A stretch of 64,000 nucleotides of DNA from Paenibacillus sp. VTT E-133291. GTDB lineage: Bacteria; Bacillota; Bacilli; Paenibacillales; Paenibacillaceae. This document shows positions 62,277 to 64,000 of the stretch, piece after piece. Positions within the stretch are counted from its first letter, which is position 1. Each line of letters opens with the position of its first letter. The position numbers and the translations under genes were made by a program. The notes under the pieces are model-generated. The model searched no databases and was not told the origin of the DNA. It saw only the letters and a list, made by a program, of their open reading frames with translations. The DNA lies in the NCBI RefSeq assembly GCF_002264395.1, contig NZ_NFVA01000027.1, positions 1-64,000 on the forward strand. The letters are read 5' to 3'.

Positions 62277-63551
62277 TTATCGTTCAGCTATAACTCCTTG
62301 TGACGGAACTTCCACAACGGGTCGCCTATGGGTGGACTCAAGGGTGGAAAGGTCCCCATCCAGTGCTTTGAGTCCGGGGAGTAGCAAGGCTGCGCTAGCA
62401 CAGAGCATTGGAAGCAGTCCGGCGATTATAAAAAGCACAGGTACCCCATAATGCTCGGCAATCGCTCCACCGGCAAAAGCACCAAAAGGCTGCAAGCCGC
62501 CACCGATCAGAAAGCGAATAGAATTGACCCTTCCTTGCAGATTGCTCGGAACTAGACGTCCATGGAGAGACGAGCTTAAGGAACCGAAGAAGGGAGCTAA
62601 CGCTCCAGTAGCAAATACGGCGGCGAGAGCAAAAGGGAAATTAGGGAATAACCCCCATAAGGTAGTCACTAAACCTATGGTCCCCAGACTGCCAAGCATG
62701 ACAAACCGCCTTTTTTTTATCTCCCCGATCATGGAAATCACACTTAGCCCGACTAAGGTTCCCAGCGCTAAAACCGTACTTAGCGTGCCCATCGTTGCCG
62801 CATCGCGGTGGAGCACTTCGCGTACAAAAGGCACCATCATCGTCCAGACGGCAATTGAGCTTAAATTACTGATGGAGGCCATGATCATAATCGTAAGCAT
62901 TGCAGGAAATTGTTTATAGAAGGTAAAGCCCTCGGCTATCTCGCGAACGTAAATAGTGATGGAGAAACGACCTGGGGCTGGAGAAGGTTTTGGTAGCTTT
63001 TGTAAACATAGCAGGGTAGTTATGGCGGCTACGTAACATAACATGTTGATGCTAAGGGCTGGCAGCGCTCCACTGGCAGCGGTCAACGCTCCAGCTAAGG
63101 CAGGTCCCAGTAACACTGCTGCGCTTTTACTGCCATCAATGATAGCAAAAGCCCGCACCAGCTTCCGGCTGTCAGCAACGCCGGGAATCACAGCCATCGC
63201 TGTTGGCATGAACAGTGCGGCGCAGGCACCGCTTAGTCCGGCAGCGACAAACAGATGCCACAGCTGCAGCTGACCCGCTAGACCCATGCCAAGTGGCAGG
63301 GCTATAGCCAGCAAGCGAATGGCTGCCAAGCAGGCCATAAAACGGACCCGGTGCAGCCGATCGGACAACGGTGAACCGAGCAAGCGCAACAGTAGCTCAG
63401 GTATGCCAGAGCTGAGCGCGAGTGCTCCCATCGCTAGCTTAGAACCGGTTAGCTCATAGACGAGCCATTCCATAGCCAGCAAGCCAAAGGCATCCCCAAA
63501 AGCGCTTAAAGTAATGGTCGAGAGAAGACCATAATAGCTGCGTTTTATCAT
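62277..63551 (-). CDS. MFS transporter
   Basis: A 424-residue major facilitator with about 12 helices. The loop between helices 2 and 3 reads GSPLSDRLHRVRF, matching the MFS motif A, and the layout resembles the enterobactin-exporter-like MFS_3 group common in Bacillales. GGAG lies 10 nt before ATG 63551. It starts 17 nt after an ArsR-type regulator and is probably cotranscribed and controlled by it. Substrate unknown. Confidence 0.85.
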   Translation of the reverse strand: MIKRSYYGLLSTITLSAFGDAFGLLAMEWLVYELTGSKLAMGALALSSGIPELLLRLLGSPLSDRLHRVRFMACLAAIRLLAIALPLGMGLAGQLQLWHLFVAAGLSGACAALFMPTAMAVIPGVADSRKLVRAFAIIDGSKSAAVLLGPALAGALTAASGALPALSINMLCYVAAITTLLCLQKLPKPSPAPGRFSITIYVREIAEGFTFYKQFPAMLTIMIMASISNLSSIAVWTMMVPFVREVLHRDAATMGTLSTVLALGTLVGLSVISMIGEIKKRRFVMLGSLGTIGLVTTLWGLFPNFPFALAAVFATGALAPFFGSLSSSLHGRLVPSNLQGRVNSIRFLIGGGLQPFGAFAGGAIAEHYGVPVLFIIAGLLPMLCASAALLLPGLKALDGDLSTLESTHRRPVVEVPSQGVIAER

Positions 63552-63568
63552 AGCTTGGTAGCTCCTTT

Positions 63569-64000
63569 TTAACTCTCCAGATACGTCCCAATCTGCTGGG
63601 GCAGTCCATTTAAGGCTTCTAATCGTAGGCTGTACGAAGCGCTTCTAGCATGGGTATGGACAATGACCAGCCCAGCTGCGCGCAGCGCGATAAGATGGTA
63701 GTGGATTGTGCTTTTGGAAAGTCCTACTTCACGTACGATTTCTGTGAAATTGAGCTGTTTCCCTGTGAGTAAACGAAGGATATACAGCCGGGTCTCATCC
63801 GACAATGCTCGAGTAAGGCGGAGTAGTGCAGGAGCAGGCCGTCCGGCTTCCGGAGGGAGAACATCACAAGAGTAGCTAGTGAACACGAATTCATCATACA
63901 TAGAGGTGGTAACCAGTGGACGCGCATGATATTGCGGGATGATAATGACCTGCTTCAGATGTTCGTTTGGATAAAGGCGCATGCCAGCGGTAGCTGCTTC
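63569..64000 (-). CDS. ArsR-type winged-helix regulator, 5' end outside the window
   Basis: The visible 143 codons end in an ArsR winged helix: LTRALSDETRLYILRLLTGKQLNFTEIVREVGLSKSTIHYHLIALRAAGLV. Before it comes a beta-rich segment (KQVIIIPQYHARPLV, DEFVFTSYSC). The frame stays open through the right edge, and relatives with this layout carry an N-terminal domain of well over 100 residues, so the gene is cut by the window. The metal-binding cysteines of classical ArsR are absent. It probably controls the MFS gene 17 nt downstream. Confidence 0.75.
   Translation of the reverse strand, partial: EAATAGMRLYPNEHLKQVIIIPQYHARPLVTTSMYDEFVFTSYSCDVLPPEAGRPAPALLRLTRALSDETRLYILRLLTGKQLNFTEIVREVGLSKSTIHYHLIALRAAGLVIVHTHARSASYSLRLEALNGLPQQIGTYLES

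Overview
The window looks like chromosomal DNA of a Paenibacillus-type member of the Bacillales. The clues are strong purine-rich Shine-Dalgarno sites, frequent GTG/TTG starts, SLH-type surface anchoring, bacillithiol genes (yojF-bshB2), a secreted GH5 cellulase, and repeated LacI/ABC sugar-uptake operons. It contains no rRNA, tRNA, CRISPR array, phage or intact insertion sequence that I can see. The genus is inferred from gene content, not from a marker gene.

Layout. 0-7.3 kb: a heterodimeric ABC exporter (minus strand), then a LolD-type ATPase with a large FtsX-type permease (plus strand). 7.3-17.3 kb: a shortened GNAT acetyltransferase and a DUF4003 protein; a TetR regulator facing an Lpd-like flavoprotein/HlyD/ABC-2 permease operon; a quinone-reductase-like flavoprotein facing a MarR regulator; and a cyanate cluster (beta-carbonic anhydrase, cyanase, NCS2 permease, with a divergent Lrp regulator). 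17.3-26.9 kb: a WYL regulator facing a PhnB-like VOC protein; a TetR/NCS1 permease/DUF917/hydantoinase-A operon; a hybrid histidine kinase; and yojF-bshB2. 27-29.2 kb: a lipoprotein and a PIG-V-like membrane glycosyltransferase.

29.2-44.2 kb is carbohydrate uptake. One LacI regulator precedes a binding protein, two permeases, a GH13 alpha-glucosidase and sucrose phosphorylase. A second LacI regulator faces an amylo-1,6-glucosidase-type enzyme followed by another binding protein and two permeases. Neither transporter has its own ATPase, so a shared MsmX/MsmK-type ATPase elsewhere is inferred. A GH5 cellulase with a catabolite-repression site follows at 45.3-47.0 kb.

47.9-57.6 kb is the most interesting part. 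A sigma-A promoter, a cobalamin riboswitch and a terminator precede five tightly packed genes: (1) a 1659-residue secreted SLH protein with three transcobalamin-like alpha/alpha-barrel modules and one transcobalamin-type C-terminal (DUF4430) domain; (2) a membrane-anchored protein with a second DUF4430 domain; and (3-5) an ECF T component, a double ATPase and an S component. I read this as a Gram-positive counterpart of intrinsic factor/transcobalamin that captures a corrinoid at the S-layer and passes it through a membrane-tethered domain to a dedicated ECF importer. Cobalamin regulation and domain order are visible in the sequence; corrinoid binding and handover are inference.

58-64 kb holds an OmpR/HK two-component system, a class-C beta-lactamase-like serine hydrolase with a membrane tail, and an MFS transporter preceded by an ArsR-type regulator that is cut off by the window edge.
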